Part shown: positions 61,841 through 64,000 of the stretch, piece by piece
How positions within the stretch are numbered: the stretch's first letter is position 1
Layout: the number at the start of each line of letters is the position of its first letter
Made by a program: the position numbers and the translations under genes
Assembly (NCBI GenBank): GCA_051294375.1
Contig: CM119263.1
Location: 13,254,199-13,318,198 of the forward strand
Direction: 5' to 3'
DNA length: 64,000 nucleotides
DNA from: Paraspadella gotoi
Taxonomy: Eukaryota > Chaetognatha
Notes under the pieces: model-generated
Databases searched by the model: none
Seen by the model: the letters and a program-made list of their open reading frames with translations, nothing else
Told to the model about the DNA's origin: nothing

Positions 61841-64000
61841 GAGTTCGGATTTCTGGAGACGGAAAGAGAGAGGGACAGGCAATGAGTCTCTCATGGCTAA
61901 CCTCAGAAGCTCGATTCAGCCGCGCCTACCGGGAAGCAGCCGGCGCTGCGGCCGATCGGGCTTCTCCCCGCCTCGATCTACTTCGCTCGGCTCTTTCTTA
62001 CTCCTCCTTCCTCTTCCTTCTCCCTTCTCCCGGATCCGCGCATCGGCAGGTGCGATCCGATCGGAGCTGCAGCCGGCAAAACTTACTCTCTTCTCTCTCT
62101 CTGTACCTCGTCACGCCGAGGTCTTTCTCTCCTGCCTCGAGCGGAATCGATATGGGTTCGCGCGGATCCGCGGAGGTCTTTTTCTTCAGAAATTGTTTTG
62201 AGATAGGCAGTGATTGTTTATACGGGTTTGTTCACAATGAAATTGGACTTAAATAAACTATGTATTTTCTTTTTCCCTCTGATAAATATGAACACTCTTA
62301 TTTATATATATTTATCCTCCTCATAACATAGATCTCACTGGGTGAATTTCTATGTTTTCAAAAATACGGTAAAGACATTGATTATCTTTAGACGAATCAT
62401 GTCTTATTACGGTTATCCGCGCTTAATTAAGTGAAACTAAAATATGTTTTTTCATGCAAGAGCAACTTTTAGAAGATCAATTGCTCGTTAATCTGTTGCG
62501 TATTTTAGATATACTACTTGCTTTGGCAAAAAAATGGCAACGCAATTATAAAATTTTTTTCTTGTTTTTTTCACTTCCTTTTCTTATTTCTCTTTCTTCT
62601 CGAACTTTTTTCGAACTCTCCTTTCTCTCTTTCTCTCTGACTTTATTCTCCCTTTCTCCAACGTTTCTACCTCATATTTTTCTGTGTCAATCCTTCCTTT
62701 CTTCTCTACTTTTTTCCCTCCACTCTACTCTATTAAAGTAGCAAAAATGATATTGATTCTTGATTAGAAAATGCAGCAGATGATTTCAATTATCCGTAGT
62801 CCAGCCCACTTTGTCTTTAGAGCTAAATTTTATCAATTACTGTTTTATATATTTAGCAATATTGGAAAGTTGTTTTTTTTCTAATTCCCCGATCAAATCA
62901 CTGCCAATAGTATTTGTTGATTGTCATTGCTACTGTAAGAAAGGGTTTGTTATTTTCTATGCCTGCAAGGGTAAATAAGTGAATAAATTTATTTCTTATG
63001 TTAAAGATTCTTGCCTAATTCATATTTATGGATCAAATTTTCCGGGCAGTCGTCTTCCGCCTCAATTTTCAGAGAGGATTTTTCCAGCGTAGTTAGTTTT
63101 CGGCTTTGAAATCGTTCACAAAACTGTCTTCGCTCGAGAGAACACTCTGTATTTAGGAATAAATTTCGTGTTCAATAAAGACTCATTCAATTTATTCGCG
63201 ATTTCTCTTGGAAACTTAAGTTAGATCAGTTCGTCCTGGGTGACAAAACGAACGTTCGTATTCTCGCGCGGCCGTGAAGACAAATAAAAGGAAAGAATCT
63301 TCGCAATATTGAAAGTAAAACTTAAGGGGACCCAGTGATAAAAATGATATCATAAGCTTAAGGCGTCTATCATCAAAGGAATCTTTGAATGGTGTGTCAT
63401 TAATTTTCTTTGTATGGGAAGTGGCAAAAAAAAATTCTATTCTCTTATTGTAGCGGAACAAAAATTTAATAACTTATGAAAAAAAAAATTTAGGTGACCC
63501 TACTTAAATATTTTATAATCCATTAATTTTATTTTTGCTTATGAAAGTTATTTTTTACCTAAATTCAATTTTTTATTTTTACTGTACAAAGCTATAATTT
63601 TAGGTTTAGCTTTTCATTGAAACAAAGGCCTTTACAAGACTAATATTTTTTATATTTTTATATTTACTTAAAAAGCAGACAACATCAACCTAAATTCTTT
63701 TCTTACAGAAACAAACTGTAATAATTATTAATTAATATTCATATTTCATCCCTTAAATGTTATTAATTAAATATATTGATTCCTGAATTAACAATTGAAA
63801 AATTTAGCAAAAGTACAGGCAATCTTTCTCTTCTTTTTATATTTTATATTCTTCAAAGGTTTATTCTTTCATCCAATTAAAGAATCATTTTGAAAAGAAA
63901 GTTTATAAAATCAGATCGATTACCTTACATTTTGATTCATTCCTAGTTTTTTTTTCTTATAATTTTTGTGAAAAAGCCTGAAAATCTTTTTTTAAAATTA
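61841..64000. other. Non-coding 3' end of the window
   Basis: 61890-62180 is GC-richer, with a 124-codon frame that is not recognised; CGCGGATCCGCG at 62160-62171 is a 12-bp palindrome. From 62200 on the DNA is AT-rich with T-rich patches and no supported gene. Confidence 0.45.

Overview
This is nuclear DNA from an animal, almost certainly an arthropod and most plausibly a crustacean. The only gene I can recognise is a class III POU-homeodomain transcription factor of the arthropod ventral veinless (drifter/Cf1a) and vertebrate POU3F type. Around it lies AT-rich, gene-poor DNA with very dense (GA)n/(CT)n microsatellites, (CGT)n and (TTTC)n tracts and 17 runs of N. The taxonomic call is an inference from the protein and the microsatellite texture. 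No bacterial or organellar signature was seen.

Layout. 1-8 kb: a 20-bp minisatellite, purine/pyrimidine tracts, a few GC-rich islands and the first copy of a dispersed repeat. 8-11 kb: a TC-rich belt, a degenerate satellite of about 20 bp, and five tandem copies of a 150-170 bp unit ending in a GGACGGACAGACAGAC-type tract; a second copy of the dispersed repeat follows. 11-25 kb: microsatellites, CGT-rich tracts and four larger or smaller gaps. 25.3-31.9 kb: AT-rich DNA almost free of microsatellites, with small GC-richer islands; this looks like old transposon-derived DNA, with one possible decayed reverse-transcriptase trace. 31.9-37.2 kb: a tandem duplication of about 358 bp, very long GA and TC arrays, tRNA-like B-box sequence and gaps. 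37.3-39.35 kb: the POU gene. 39.4-52.6 kb: microsatellites, two further local duplications and a diffuse 43-47 kb segment of different texture. 52.6-57 kb: a second microsatellite-poor segment with no recognisable gene. 57-62 kb: tandem near-duplicates around gaps. 62-64 kb: plain AT-rich DNA.

The POU coding region is one uninterrupted GC-rich block with complete POU-specific and POU-homeodomain modules. A plausible splice acceptor lies 5' of it, and a strong GTGAGT donor lies just before the in-frame stop, so the last few residues may really come from a downstream exon. About 37 kb upstream and 24 kb downstream hold no other convincing gene. Drosophila vvl is known for long enhancer-bearing flanks, so some non-coding islands here may be regulatory, but the sequence alone does not prove this.

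No undescribed enzymatic or defence system was found. The most informative unusual signal concerns the assembly. All five gaps of exactly 25 N sit inside or beside local near-duplicates whose copies differ largely by small indels. That pattern is expected of falsely duplicated or noisily filled contig ends, and it should be excluded before any biology is read into those repeats.
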